Shown here piece by piece: positions 1 to 11,150 of a DNA stretch of 64,000 nt (positions within the stretch are counted from its first letter, which is position 1; each line of letters begins with the position of its first letter). The notes under the pieces are model-generated. The model did no database searches and was not told the origin of the DNA. It saw nothing but the letters and a program-made list of their open reading frames with translations. The position numbers and the translations under genes were made by a program. The stretch lies in contig WAID01000004.1 of NCBI GenBank assembly GCA_016584495.1, forward strand, positions 2,294,001 through 2,358,000, given 5' to 3'. This stretch comes from Celoporthe dispersa. Taxonomy: Eukaryota > Ascomycota > Sordariomycetes > Diaporthales > Cryphonectriaceae.

Positions 1-2255
1 CATCGTCGATGTCACAACAACTGCACTCGCGGCGTCGACTCCTTGGGCGATGACCTTTGCCTTCCACAGACGGCGGACGAGGCGAGTGAGATATGAGCCT
101 AGGGCGTGATACCGGTATGAAAGTCTCACTGAGTCTATCGAGATTTGTTGCCCGTCCGTTTCGCCGACGGTCGGCTGGCCGCCGAAGTCAATGAATGTGG
201 ATCGTGCTCGGTCTTGAGTGACCTGGTCGAGCACACGAGAGGTACCGTTGCGCAAGTCATTGCCTTGACCACAAGCTACAGCAAGAGCAGTTGAGATGGT
301 CTCTTGTCGTCCGTACAGATAGATGAATCGGCGCACCTCCTCCGTGATGCCTTCTTCGCCCGGAGCCTTTCGAATGACCGTCGCGAAGATGTCAACGAGC
401 CGCCGCCGCCGAAGAATCTGAATTCCTTCACTGGTCATGATGGCGAACTCGGGAGGTGCCTGGTCAAACTGCACGGCCAGCTCGTTCCCGAAGCCCATGG
501 GCTGCCCAGCAGCAGCGAAGGGTGGAGTCACGGAGCCGATGGCCAAGACTCTCGCTGCTCCTATTTCAACCCAGCTCGCGTGTTCGTGGTACCTCAATGG
601 TGCCCCTGGCGTAGCGCCCGCCAATCTGATACGGCCAGACTCGGGCGCCGAGACGAAGATGCGGTCTTTCAGCTTGTCCTCCTTAGTCACCGCGTCGAAA
701 AAGTAGCCAGGCGCAAACCGTTGGCCAAGCCTGCTCGTAACCAGTGACGTAGAGTTCGTATCCAGCAGCTCGCCGCCGTCCACACCGAGTTGCCTGGCCG
801 CAGCAGACTCGCTCCTTGGAGGAAACTTGACGAACTGGACCTGCATGCTCTGGGGGGCGGCATTCGATGACAGACTGCTCATGTAAGATGCGGTGTTGGT
901 TGCGCTGAGGAAGATTCGGCAACCGGTGTCCGTCAAGGCCATGAGGTGGAGCTTCGAAGCCTCGCTGGCATGAATCGGACTGATCGATACGATGTTCATC
1001 TGGTCGGTGAGAAGCTGGGATCTCGTGATCATGTGAGTGATCTCGCGAAGGCACGATAGCTTGTCCTTCTCGATACACTTGGTCAGCTTGTTCGGGCCGT
1101 CCATGTGGTAGGTACGAATCGTCGACTTGGTAGACAGCGTGTAGAGCAGCTTTCGGCTATCGTCAATCACCATGCCGGCAAGGCCCTCGTTCGTCTTGGG
1201 TGCCCAGAGGGTGCTGGGGTAGGGAATGATGGATGCCGGATTGGGTAGGTTTGGTAAGGCAGAAGACCATCCCGGGTGCGTATGATTGATCTTCCCAACC
1301 CTACTGGAAAACCATCGCTCTTCCTGCTGGTAGTAGAGCTCATGCACATCCGTGTCGGTCGCACCGCCGAAGAAGATCCGTCCATCCGCAGAGCCCACGA
1401 TGAAGCTGACATCCATTCCGCCCTTGTGCACTGACATCTTGGTCGAGAAGATCCTAGGAGCCTGGCCAGCGCTGTCCTGGGACAGGCCGAGAAGTATCAC
1501 CTCCGTCGACGTGGCGACAACAAGCATGTGCTTGATGGTATCCACGAATACACCCGGCCGTGGGGGAACAAGGGCGACCGCCGTGATCCTATGCGGCGAG
1601 TCCTCGAAGCCGAACAGCTCAGGTTCTGGAGAAGTATAGTCCCAGAGGTACAGAGCGTTATCGATATGGACGTACGCTAGGTGTATCTCGGGGAATAAGC
1701 CCATCTTCGTGTGGATCTGGCCATTCTGGAAACGGTGGAAGACCTCGTCAGGCATCGGGTAGATTGCGGGCTTGTGAAAGGGAGCCCACGCTGGGTCAAT
1801 AACAGCTAGGTCATAATCGGATGAAGCGCCAGCTGCAAGAAGATATTGGTCAGTATGAGGAGGGCTGATGAGATGGAGAAGAGATGGGTCTACTCACGTC
1901 TGCAGTATGAGTCCAGATCTGGGAAGCTGCCGTCGAGCTGGAGGAGGTCGTTGATGAACTTGGCAGCTTTCTGAGCGGGGGGCATATTGTCGACAGCTGG
2001 CTGCGCTGCGACCAGAGGTGCTGCTTGGGGGCCAGCAGAGGGATGAGGATGAGGAGTAGGTGATGATGGCCGACCAGCTGGAGTAGGGAGCCTGTTCATG
2101 GCAGTCTGCCGCGGCGGGCTGGTGCCCAGCGGTCCTCGTCGCGTACCACCAGCCGCAGCGGCCCCAAAGAGATCTCGCCGCAGAGGATCTGCCGCAGGCG
2201 CAGGAGTGTTGAGGAATGCGCCTGGCACAGGGCGCACGGGGGTAACCGTCGCCAT
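1..2255 (-). CDS. NUP170: Nucleoporin Nup157/170 (Nup155 family), N-terminal part, runs off left edge
   Basis: This is a scaffold nucleoporin of the inner ring of the nuclear pore. The start chosen is the ATG at 2255, which begins MATVTPVRPVPGAFLNTPA; an upstream in-frame ATG at 2264 is possible. Exon 1 runs 2255-1898 and carries a low-complexity Pro/Ala-rich leader, then AQKAAKFINDLLQLDG, the conserved entry to the beta-propeller. The intron 1897-1833 (donor GTGAGT, acceptor TTGCAG) joins in phase 1. Exon 2 is then open without a stop to base 1, about 730 residues in all, and reads through propeller-type sequence such as DLAVIDPAWAPFHKPAIYPM. The 3' end is outside the window, so the C-terminal alpha-solenoid is missing here. 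The family assignment rests on motif recall of Nup155/Nup170 and is confident; the choice between the yeast paralogue names NUP157 and NUP170 is arbitrary. Confidence 0.9.
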
Positions 2256-3146
2256 CTTATGCAAGGTGTGTGCTCAGTCCGAGAACGGGGAGGAGGCGGC
2301 TCGGTGTTCGAGGGGAAACTTGTCGCTATCCGCGTTCCCGATGACGTCTCACGGTCGATGCGAAGACGAATCGGCTGGTCGGCGATAATCTACGGCAGCA
2401 GACGCAAGGCAGCCCACGACAGACCCGATCCGTCTCTGCGCAAAGGAGTCGAGAGAGATCCTGGGCACGATGCAGTGGTCCAAGCTCGACTCGCAGCAGC
2501 GACGGGTCAGAGGTTTGGTAATGGCATTAAGGAATCCTGAAGAAGATGCCAGAGGGCATTGAGGAAAGTTCAAAGTCGCTCTGAAAGACTGCTGCTGATC
2601 TGAGAATGAGGTTGCAAAGCAAAGGCAGGACGGGATCAGTTGGCTACTGCAGGTGCTTGCCTGCCTTTGAAGCAGGTCATAAACACCTGAATTTCTTTGC
2701 AGGGATCAGAGGCAGCTGGGTGGAGCTAAGTCCTGGGTGGGAACGCGTGCCCAGCGCGTGGGACTGAAGGGAGGCTAGACTTGTTTGGGTAGCGTCCTAG
2801 GTACTGTACTATGATATTTCGAAAGCTCAAACGAAGCCGATGTAAAATACCGAATACACTGCAGCAGCATTCATTGTACATATTGGCATCATGTATGCTG
2901 GGTAGAAGAGAATTTTTGAAATATGTATTGGGTATTATATCTATATGTGCATCTGAGCTGTAGGATGCAAAAACCATCGCAGCTGGTGTTTACAAGCCCT
3001 GGCCTTGACCCGAGACAGTTCTATGTACAACAGCATGCTTCAAGCAAGAGCATCCTTCAATTGATAGACATTCTACCGCCTGAGCGCCTGTTCAGCCACT
3101 AACTGTTCTGTACTCTTCGTTCCGTTCGTATTCTGCCAGCCAGAGG
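2256..3146. other. Intergenic: NUP170 5' side and 3' side of the ketoacyl reductase
   Basis: About 890 bases upstream of NUP170 and downstream of the reductase gene. No conserved reading frame, RNA gene or repeat was recognised. The short frames here have no family resemblance. The promoter of NUP170 must lie in the part nearest 2256. Confidence 0.6.
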
Positions 3147-4192
3147 CTAAGCCTTCTTCGCCTCGCGGGCAGCCTTGCGCAGAGCTCTGGCACGAATGTC
3201 CTTGTGTGACATCAGGTTGAAATAGATACCAATCTTGCTGCCAAACCCAATCGTCTTCTCAATCCACCATAGCACGAGAGCATGAGTCCACCAAGGCGTG
3301 TAGGTATATGCGATATTCTGCGTGCTGCCATGTCCGATCTTGCCCAGCGTGTTCTTGACAAATGGACCTGGGTTGGGAACATTCAGGCTTGGGCGCCGGA
3401 CCTTGCTCATGGCCGAGCAGACGAGCCAGCTGAGAACGACATAGACGTCGACATTATCTTCCTTGAGCTCACCAGCCAGCGCCGCGCTCCAGTGCTGCAG
3501 AAAGGCCTTGCTGCCGCTGTATGTCGCCAGATACGGAATTGGCATCCAGCCGCTGAAGGAGCCCATAGTCAAAATGAGCCCGCGCTTGCGCTGCACCATG
3601 CGGGGAGCGACGACCTGCGTGGTCTTCAGGGTGCCGAGGCAGTTGATGGTGACAATATCTTGCAGCTCCTTCTTCTCTGTCTCAAGGAATCGGGTCGGTA
3701 TGGCGTGGCTCTGGCCGACGTTGTTGATCAGGATCGCGACGTCGAGGCCCTCGACCAGTTCGGCCAGGCGGGCGTAGTCGGCTTCGTTATCTTGGGAGTA
3801 GTCCATGGCGAGGACCTTGGTCTGCACGCCGGAGAGCTCGCTGGCCAGGGCGTCTAGCTTGGACTGGGTGCGGGACACGAGGACGATGTTGAAGCCTTTG
3901 GAGGCGAGCTGCTTGGCGTACTCCTTGCCGAGACCGTCAGAGGCGCCGGTAACGACAGCCCATGAGCCTTTGGGACCATATTTACGGAGCTGCGGAGAGA
4001 TCTGTGTCAATGCTTGTCAATTGGCATGGTAAAGGGGTTGCAACATACATTAGTCCCGCTGAGCACAAATAGTTCCAGCAGCAGCCAGATGTAGCTCAGT
4101 ACGCGGCTGGCGAGGACGGAGGCGCCCACACCAGCCAGAGCCCATTGGACCGGCTGGGGAATAGAAGAGACAATCTCAGCGATGCCAGACAT
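3147..4192 (-). CDS. IFA38: Very-long-chain 3-oxoacyl-CoA reductase (ER elongase component)
   Basis: NADPH-dependent reduction of 3-ketoacyl-CoA in the microsomal fatty-acid elongation cycle. Two exons, 4192-4049 and 3989-3147, are joined in phase 0 across an intron with GTATGT donor and CCGCAG acceptor, giving 328 residues, the usual size. The N-terminus has a hydrophobic segment (about residues 12-45), as in the membrane-anchored family. The Rossmann motif TGASDGLG is at 62-69, NNVG at 137-140 and the catalytic YSGSK at 205-209, all short-chain dehydrogenase hallmarks. The C-terminus ends in Lys-rich REAKKA, which resembles but does not exactly match an ER-retrieval KKXX signal. The gene is divergent from ERG28 with 354 bp between start codons, so two ER lipid enzymes share one promoter region. 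Confidence 0.93.
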
Positions 4193-4546
4193 ATGGAAAC
4201 TGTTGAAGTGATGTTGAGGGCTAGCAAGTCACCAAGGGCGGTAGATGGCTGAGGGGAAAGAGAGGAGAACCTCCCAACAGATCAACTGGAGAAATAAATT
4301 TCTAGGGGAAGAGCCTCGGGCAAGGTTGGGTCCTTCCTACTATCTTAAGTACACACGGCTGGGCACAGCAGTAGCGGCATGGCAGGTACCCCTGGATAGG
4401 AGCAATACCTCCCGAGACGGAAGCTTGGACCTAGGTACGAGCACTCCACGAGACCACCACCTCCTGCAAATCTCGAAATTGCTTCACTCAATTGACCGAC
4501 AACAGGCTGGTGGATAGCTGAGATCAGCAGTGCGGATCTCGTGAGC
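4193..4546. promoter_or_regulatory. Shared divergent promoter region IFA38 / ERG28
   Basis: These 354 bp separate the start codons of two divergently transcribed ER lipid-synthesis genes and must contain both core promoters. No TATA box or known sterol element could be assigned by eye. The short frames inside it show no family similarity. Confidence 0.6.
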
Positions 4547-5122
4547 ATGGACAAGCTACTTACCTTCCTCCCCTCGGCAGAGGATGGCATCCTGCCTTAC
4601 TACATGCTAGTGGTAATGCGTTCCTAAATCAGTCTTGCCGCACCCAAGACACCGTCTACTAACTTCTCCATCTCCCAGGCGTCTGTCGCAGCCATAGGCA
4701 ACTCGATCCAGAATCTCTTCACCCTGCACTACACTCGGCGCATCTACAACGGTCTCTTCGTCCCGAATACTAGCACCGCGAACGCCGACTCCGTCCAGAA
4801 GCTTACACCCGTCGCCTCCGCTGCCACCCTCAAGGACAAGCCCTCCGCAGCAGACCAGGTCACGCCACTCGCGGCGCGTCTGTTCGGTGTCTACACGATA
4901 CTGGCAGCAGCGATTCGTTTGTACGGCGCCTACCGGCTGAACGACCCCGCCTGGTACCAGCTATGCCTGTTCACATACGTGCTGGCGGCATCCCACTTTG
5001 CGAGCGAGATACTGGTCTTCAAGACGTGCAGAGTGGGTTGGGAGCATGCCTTCCCGCTCTCGGCAGGGTTTGGTGGGAGTGTATGGATGGTACTGCAATA
5101 TTCCAACTATGTGAAGGCGTGA
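4547..5122 (+). CDS. ERG28: Ergosterol biosynthesis scaffold protein Erg28
   Basis: ER membrane scaffold that tethers the C4-demethylation enzymes (Erg25/26/27) and Erg6. The ATG at 4547 opens MDKLLTFLPSAEDGILPYYM. Exon 1 is 4547-4612, the intron 4613-4678 has GTAATG donor, CTAAC branch site and CCCAG acceptor, and exon 2 is 4679-5122; phase 0 join, 169 residues. The second exon begins ASVAAIGNSIQNLFTLHYTRR, followed by LAARLFGVYTILAAAIRLYGAY and SHFASEILVFKTCR, which are characteristic family blocks. About four hydrophobic segments are visible. The protein is slightly longer than yeast Erg28 owing to a Thr/Ala-rich loop after the first membrane block. The region just 3' of the stop (5160-5225) is an almost pure A/G tract. 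Confidence 0.95.
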
Positions 5123-5369
5123 GGAACACCAGGAAGTACACAGGGGCGTGATCAGAACACAGCGATGGGAGACAGGGACAAAAGAAAAATAAGAAGAGAA
5201 AGAAAAAGAAGAAAAAAAGAAAAAGGAACGGCACAGACAACCACGATTGTGATGTCTTCTTTCCTTTCCCTCACCAGGCAGGTCACTGTCATGGTGGCCA
5301 TGAGTACAGACAAGAGGATTGGACGCCGAAAAAAGCAGTGTCTTCTCTATGTACACAGTCTCAGTATAT

Positions 5370-6754
5370 CTACTGCGCCAGCTTCTTGCGGTAGAGCTCG
5401 CCTCCCAGCCCCCCTCAGCCTTGTGGCTGCCTGCTCCGGCGTGATATCCCGCTGCGGCTCGGCCATCAACTCGTATCCGACCAGAAATTTGCGAACCGTT
5501 GCGGACCGCAGCAGGGGCGGGTAGAAATGCATGTGGAAGTAGCTATTCTCAGCCTCCTCCTCGGTACAGTCGAGCGGTGCTTGGTGGATTCCCGAGCCTG
5601 TGATATTCAGTCAGCCGACCGTCTTGCTGTCGAGGAATGGAGGTGACGGGGTCTCAGGCCAGACTCACTGTATGGGAAGCTGCATTCAAACAAATTGTCG
5701 TATCGCCTGGCAACCTCCTGCACTGCCTCCGCAAACCACATCCTCTCCTCATCCGTCAAGTCCACCAGCGCACGCACATGCCGCTTCGCAATCACCAGCA
5801 CCTCGAACGGCCAGATCGCCCACCATGGACACACGACGACGAATCCATCGTTCTGCCAGACCAGCCGCTCGCCCTTCTCGATCTCGAGCTTGACGTAGTC
5901 GGCAAGCAGGTGGCGCCCGCCGTGCTCGGCGCGGTACTTGGTCATGGCAACAATCTCCTTGCCGGGCTCCTCAGGAAGCGTTGATGTGGTCCAGATCTGG
6001 CAGTGCGGGTGCGGGTTCGAGCAGCCCATTGCTGCGCCTTTGTTCTCGAAGATCTGCATGTACCGGAGCTGGTCCTTGGGCTTCTCGACCACGCTCTCGG
6101 GGGCAGCCTCCTTCTGGAGAAGAGGCAACTTTGAAGCGACGGCGGCGAGAGGGTTCGAGGGGGAGAGGTGGCTCGCGTAGATGCGCGTCCAGGTCTCGAC
6201 GACAGGAAGGATGTCGGCGGGGGTCATGTCTGCCAGCGTCACGGAATGGGTGGCGCTAAAGGTCAGGACGAAGCATTTTCCGGTGACCGGTTGCGCGCGG
6301 AGGAGGAGGGCGGATAGGTCATCGCTGCTGGTTGGCTCCGGTGGTGTGTAGGCAGCTTGTTCTTCCTTGACGGCGCTGTAATCGTTCACAAAGACGAAGG
6401 TGTTTTTGTACTGTGGGTTGGAACCGCCTTGTGCTCGTTCGTTGCCGGGACACAGATAGCACTATGCACCGGACGGTGATTTAGTAGAAGGTCCCTCCAT
6501 GATGCTATTCTGGAAGATGAGAAGAGGGAAGGACTAGCCAGACCTTAGAGTCATAGTCGGGGAGTGTGTTGGCCTGCGCAGACTCCTGCTGTCCCCTACA
6601 TCGCACATTGTCAGAGCTGTGCTGGGCGCATCCACAGTTGTTGGCTTGCTCACTGCCAAGGTCTCTTTGTTCGGTGTGGTGACACTAGTAGCCATGAGTT
6701 CGTCAGAGGATTGAATCTTCGGTGAGATATATCGTCAAGAATCTTGTCTGGCAT
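5370..6754 (-). CDS. GAL7: Galactose-1-phosphate uridylyltransferase (frameshift near the 3' end)
   Basis: Leloir-pathway enzyme exchanging UMP between UDP-glucose and galactose-1-phosphate. Four exons: 6754-6654, 6595-6544, 6461-5669 and 5597 to the stop. The start MPDKILDDISHRRFNPLTN and the zinc-site region KCYLCPGN are typical, as are FVNDYSAV, the active-site block CSNPHPHCQIW (the HPH motif) and YFHMHFYPP. As sequenced, the final frame ends in an unrelated tail at 5347. If the six-C tract at 5409-5414 is read as five, the frame instead ends at 5370 with GGELYRKKLAQ, which fits the family C-terminus, and the total becomes 390 residues. The coordinates given use that end. Identification is very strong; the last about 15 residues depend on the indel interpretation. 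Confidence 0.93.
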
Positions 6755-7695
6755 GTTGCTTTTCCAAGTGGTGGACACAGCGGGGACAAGGCAGGAAAGA
6801 AGAGCAGGTGCACATCGGTTTTCGAGAAGCTGAGCTGATAGAGCCAAAATCAGAAAAGAAGAAGAAAAAAAGTATGGGCAGCTCAGGTCAGAATGCACTA
6901 GGTATATACAAAAGAACAGGAGGCTAATGTATGAAAGCGCGACTTTTTCGCTCCCTGCTTTCTCTCTCGATAGTGGTGTTAATGAAGCAATCCGCTACCG
7001 AGGCTGCTACAGGTCAAGCTCGTTAGTGGGGTTCCTTAGGCTCTGGCAGCAGGTTGGTCACCAAAACAGCTGGACTCGGCTGACGCCGTTGTTGGGCACT
7101 CGGGTAAGCTGGAGCCGAAGCGGAGCTCGACTGGAGCTGTCACTTTTGGCTACGTATGTAGAGACCCAAATAGCAGTGATTGATATGTCCAATCTTTCAA
7201 GTGCCACATCTCATGCAATCATGTATAGGTCTGAAATGATGAACAATTCTGGTTTTGGCCATTTTCCCCCACTACTTGCATAAAGCAAAGCACCCTGGGT
7301 GAATCTGGGTCTGCTTATGTCATCTTCACTGCATATCTTATTGTGGAGGCAGTCGCTAGCTTCTTGCTCCCCTTGCTCTCACATGCCTGTGCCTCTCCAC
7401 TGCTGGGTTCAGCCCCAGATCTCCAAGCTGGCCCGTGCACAAGTCTGAGTCGCAACCCAGGACTGGTCTACATTCCACCTCAACCATTATCCATCAGCAT
7501 CCAGCATCCATCAATGCTGGTGCAAAACCATCAAGCTTGACGCGTCGCATCAGAGAGGAACAACTGAGCGCGTCCATAATATCCTCTCCAAGCCGCCACA
7601 GCACGCGCAATCTCTCATACTGTCTCTGAAGCCTGCTGTTGCCTACGCGCCGAGTCCAACATTTATCATTCGATTGCTGCTTGAGCGTCAAGACT
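6755..7695. promoter_or_regulatory. Divergent intergenic region GAL7 / ADA2
   Basis: About 940 bp between the start codons of GALT (minus) and ADA2 (plus), holding both promoters. No reading frame with family resemblance, no RNA gene and no repeat was recognised. Confidence 0.55.
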
Positions 7696-9372
7696 ATGGG
7701 GGTTATAAGAAAGAAGACTGGTGGCCGGGGGAGTGAAGGTGGTGTGAAATACATCTGCGATGTCTGTTCAGTGGACATCACCTCCACTGTGAGTTGAATC
7801 CCCTTGCCGCCCTGCCCTCGGCAGGATACCCTCAACTACAGTCGCAACGATGAACAAGCTCCTCCCTTGTCTCCAGTTACTAAACCTCGCTTGCTAGGTA
7901 CGCATACGATGCGCCCATTCCACCTGCAACGAATACGATCTATGCGTCCAGTGCTTCGCTAAGGGCGAGGCGAGCAGCAACCACCAGCCTGCTTCACATC
8001 CTTACCGTGTAATAGAACAAAATTCTTTCCCGATATACGATGAGGACTGGGGAGCCGATGAGGAACTGCTGCTTCTTGAGGGCTGCGAGATCTATGGCCT
8101 CGGCTCCTGGGCCGACATCGCAGATCACATCGGCGGGTATCGTACCAAGGACGAAGTTCGGGACCATTACGAGAAGGCCTACATCGAATCCTCACGATTC
8201 CCACTACCGGAACGATGCAGCCCTCAGGATACATCGTTGGCCATGGCGACCACTAGGGAGGATTTCCAGGCTCGGAAGAAGCGACGAATCGAGGAACGGA
8301 AAGAGGCTATCAAGAAGGCGCCGGCCCCCCTCCCAAGACGAAACCTACGGCCAGCGTCCCTTCCTGTCACGAGATTCAGGGTTATATGCCGGGGCGGTTG
8401 GAGTTCGAGACAGAACACGCAAACGAGGCAGAAGAGGCTGTTCAGCTCATGCAGTTCGACCCGGGTGACGGGATTAACCCCAATACCGGCCAGCTCGAGC
8501 CCGAGATGGACCTGAAGCTGACCGTCATGGACATCTACAACGCCAGACTTACACAGCGTGTCGAGAGGAAGAAGGTCATTTTCGAGCACAATCTGCTTGA
8601 CTACCGGGAAAACACGAAGCTCGACAAGAAGAGATCGAAGGAAGAAAGGGATATCCTGAACAAGGCAAAGCCGTTCGCCCGGATGATGAACCACAAGGAC
8701 TTCGAGGATTTGAACCATGGTCTCATCGATGAGCTGAATCTACGTACGGCTATCGCACAGCTGCAGGAGTGGCGGAATCTAGGAATCGGTAACCTCCGCA
8801 GTGGGGAGAAGTATGAACACGAGAAGTCACAGCGGCTACAGAAACAGATCCCGATGGGCTCGATGGATCGCGAACGGCTGGCAGTGCAACAACGGAACAA
8901 ACCACAGCCACCTCCCGACCCACCAAGTGGAGCCTCCCTACTCGTTGCCCCGGAGTTACCAATCCGAATCGCTACTAAGAGTAGTGGGATGAACGGCACG
9001 GTCAACGGGGAGACCAAGCTCACCAATGGCGATCATGCCAACGGCGTGAATGGGGCCATCGTGGTGAACGGCATGGAACCGAAGCCGAAACACATGCCTC
9101 AGCCCATCTCTGGTGTTCTCCCACTGCCGATGAGCCTGGAGAGTGCCCCCGACGCTCATCTGCTCACGCCTGAGGAGGTCAAACTATGTGAGGTGTGCCG
9201 CCTACAGCCGAAGCCGTGGCTAATGATGAAGGGCGAGATCATCAGGGAAGCTACCAAGGGCAATGGATCACTCAAGAAGAAGCAGGTCAAGGAGATCTGC
9301 AAGGTGGATTCGCGGAAGGGTGGCATGATCTTCGACTGCATGGTTGCGTGGGGATTCATAGGCAAGGCTTGA
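7696..9372 (+). CDS. ADA2: SAGA/ADA transcriptional adaptor Ada2 (single-base frameshift)
   Basis: Adaptor that stimulates the Gcn5 histone acetyltransferase in the nucleus. Exon 1 7696-7788 begins MGVIRKKTGGRG; the intron 7789-7897 (GTGAGT / GCTAG) joins in phase 0 to VRIRCAHSTCNEYDLC, completing a ZZ zinc finger. A SANT/Myb domain follows (EDWGADEELLLLEGCEIYGL). At the six-C tract 8325-8330 the frame shifts: one missing C would give KKAPAPPPKTKPTASVPSCH and keep the frame into PGRLEFETEHANEAEEAV. With that base the protein is 522 residues. The C-terminal SWIRM domain (LLTPEEVKLCEVCRLQPKPW to the end) is intact. The protein also has an Asn/Gly-rich linker around 9000-9060. The identity is certain; the frameshift is probably a base-call error. 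Confidence 0.95.
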
Positions 9373-10264
9373 GAGCCCTGGCGAACAAGCCTGAGGCTGT
9401 GCTGTATGCAGGGCGTACGTCTCGCTATACATCACCCGAGGGAAAATGGACACAATGTAACAATCACATTGTGAGCGATGCCTTCAGGGACATGATTCGT
9501 GTGCTAGTTGAATGCGTGCATTATGAAGACGGGTGCGATTTGCAGGCATGAGTTCAAGCGGCGCTGCCATGAAAGAATGGCCTTACTAACTTCCTGAATT
9601 GTGTCGCGGTAGGGTGGCATGGCTGCTAGTCACTAACTGGCGTATATGGAGGGTGTCAGCGATGCCCTTCTGGACGTCAGCAGATTCGAAGCAAGAGGCT
9701 GTCCTGACAGATACGACAATGATACTACTATTCCATATGGGAAGACCGGTCCAGAAGGCTGGCTCCGGTCTGCTGGTCACCATCATGCCGATGAGAAGAC
9801 CAGGAGTGAAAAGGTGATATTAATATATCAATAATAGAGTTTGGCACCCCTGCGGTCTTGTTGGGGCTGAAGTCTACGACCTAACAAAAGAATCTTGAAA
9901 AAGGAACGATATCGAAGCACGCCCCCAAAACGCCATGCTGATACTGCCTTCGTTTTGAGGCATATAGGTTACCCTCTTTGCCGGACGTATTGGTGAAATG
10001 AAGCATCCAAGTTTCATATACCCCAAGGTGCGTATGTATCAATGCACAAGACAACCCGTACCGTCAATCTAGGGATTTCACGTTGACGACGCGCCTCTTC
10101 AAGCCCCACCAGACCTTGCAGAAAAGACAGCGCCGCCTGACTTGAGACGTAATTTGGACGCGGGGCAGACGGCCGTTTTGGACGGCTTGCCGGGCGGCGA
10201 CTTTTGTGAGTTGGTGCTTCTGGCCGTGGCCTTGACCGGAGAGGCCAGAGTCGTGGTCAGCCTC
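9373..10264. other. Intergenic between ADA2 and CHIP-like gene (tail to tail)
   Basis: About 890 bases between two convergent genes. Contains presumably both 3' UTRs. No recognisable coding frame, RNA gene or repeat was found. Confidence 0.55.
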
Positions 10265-11150
10265 TCACCAATCCACAGCCCAGCCGTTCTCCTCTAGAAA
10301 CTCTGCGCAGGCGGCCCTCAGGTCGAGGTTGGGCCGCAGGTCGGAGACTTCGAGGTGCTCGCGCGTAATGGGGTCTGTCCTGGACCTCTTGAGGTGTTCC
10401 ATCAGCGACGCCCTCTCGTAAGACTTTCCCGTCTTGGTCATGACCGGATCGACCATGATGCCGAATGAGATATCATCGATGGCCCAGTCCGGCACTTCCC
10501 GTCGCTTGCCCTGCTCGCCGCGTGCCAGCTGGAACGTGCTCCTCAGTGTCTCGATCTTCGCGTCCCACTCGTCCTGGATGTCTCGAAGCTCCGCATCATC
10601 CGTGGCCGTGGAGATAGCGGCGTCGCGCTCGTGCTCCACTAGTTCGACGAGCTCCCTCTCCAGCTCAGACCTCTCGCGTAAGCGCCGGCGCTCCTTATCC
10701 TCCCAACGCTCTTTCTTGCACCGCAAGACGAGTTTGGTCACCGAGGCTAGAGACTTGAGGCCGTCCTCGGAGTGGGAGTAGAGCTCGTAGGCGTGCTGTG
10801 CGCTCTGCAAGGCGTTGTCGAAGTCCTTAAGCTCCAGCTGGGCCTCAGACCTGTAGAAGATGGCTTTCATATTATCGGGGGACAGGGAGAGGCATGTCTG
10901 GCAGTCAGCGATGGCATCCTCCCACCGCCCGAGCTTGCATCGTGTCATGGCACGGTTGGTGTAGAGTTTTGGATCTTTGGGGTCAGCGACGATCCTGAAC
11001 ATTCTGTGCGTCAGCATGAGATGACCATGAAAAGTGCGGAGACGATAAGACTTGCGCCTGAGAGTAGAGCCCCTCTGCGCCGGCATATTGGCCCTTGAGG
11101 AACAGCCTATTCCCCTGCTCCTTGAACTGTATCGCGTCCTGCACGGCCAT
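10265..11150 (-). CDS. CHIP-like (STUB1) TPR / U-box E3 ubiquitin ligase, with a GC-AG intron
   Basis: Chaperone-linked ubiquitin ligase. Start ATG 11150 (MAVQDAIQFKEQGNRLF). Exon 1 is 11150-11056; the intron 11055-10995 has donor GCAAGT instead of GT, a GCTGAC branch site and TTCAG acceptor. Exon 2 is 10994-10265, total 274 residues. The GC donor is the only one that joins SQA to IVADPKDPKLYTNRA in frame. Three TPR repeats occupy about residues 1-105 (for example LYTNRAMTRCKLGRWEDAI). A charged coiled-coil stretch follows (KERWEDKERRRLRERSELE), and then a U-box (PDWAIDDISFGIMVDPVMTK ... THEHLE-type TDPITREHLE) fills the C-terminus. The order TPR-coil-U-box matches animal CHIP. Confidence 0.9.
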
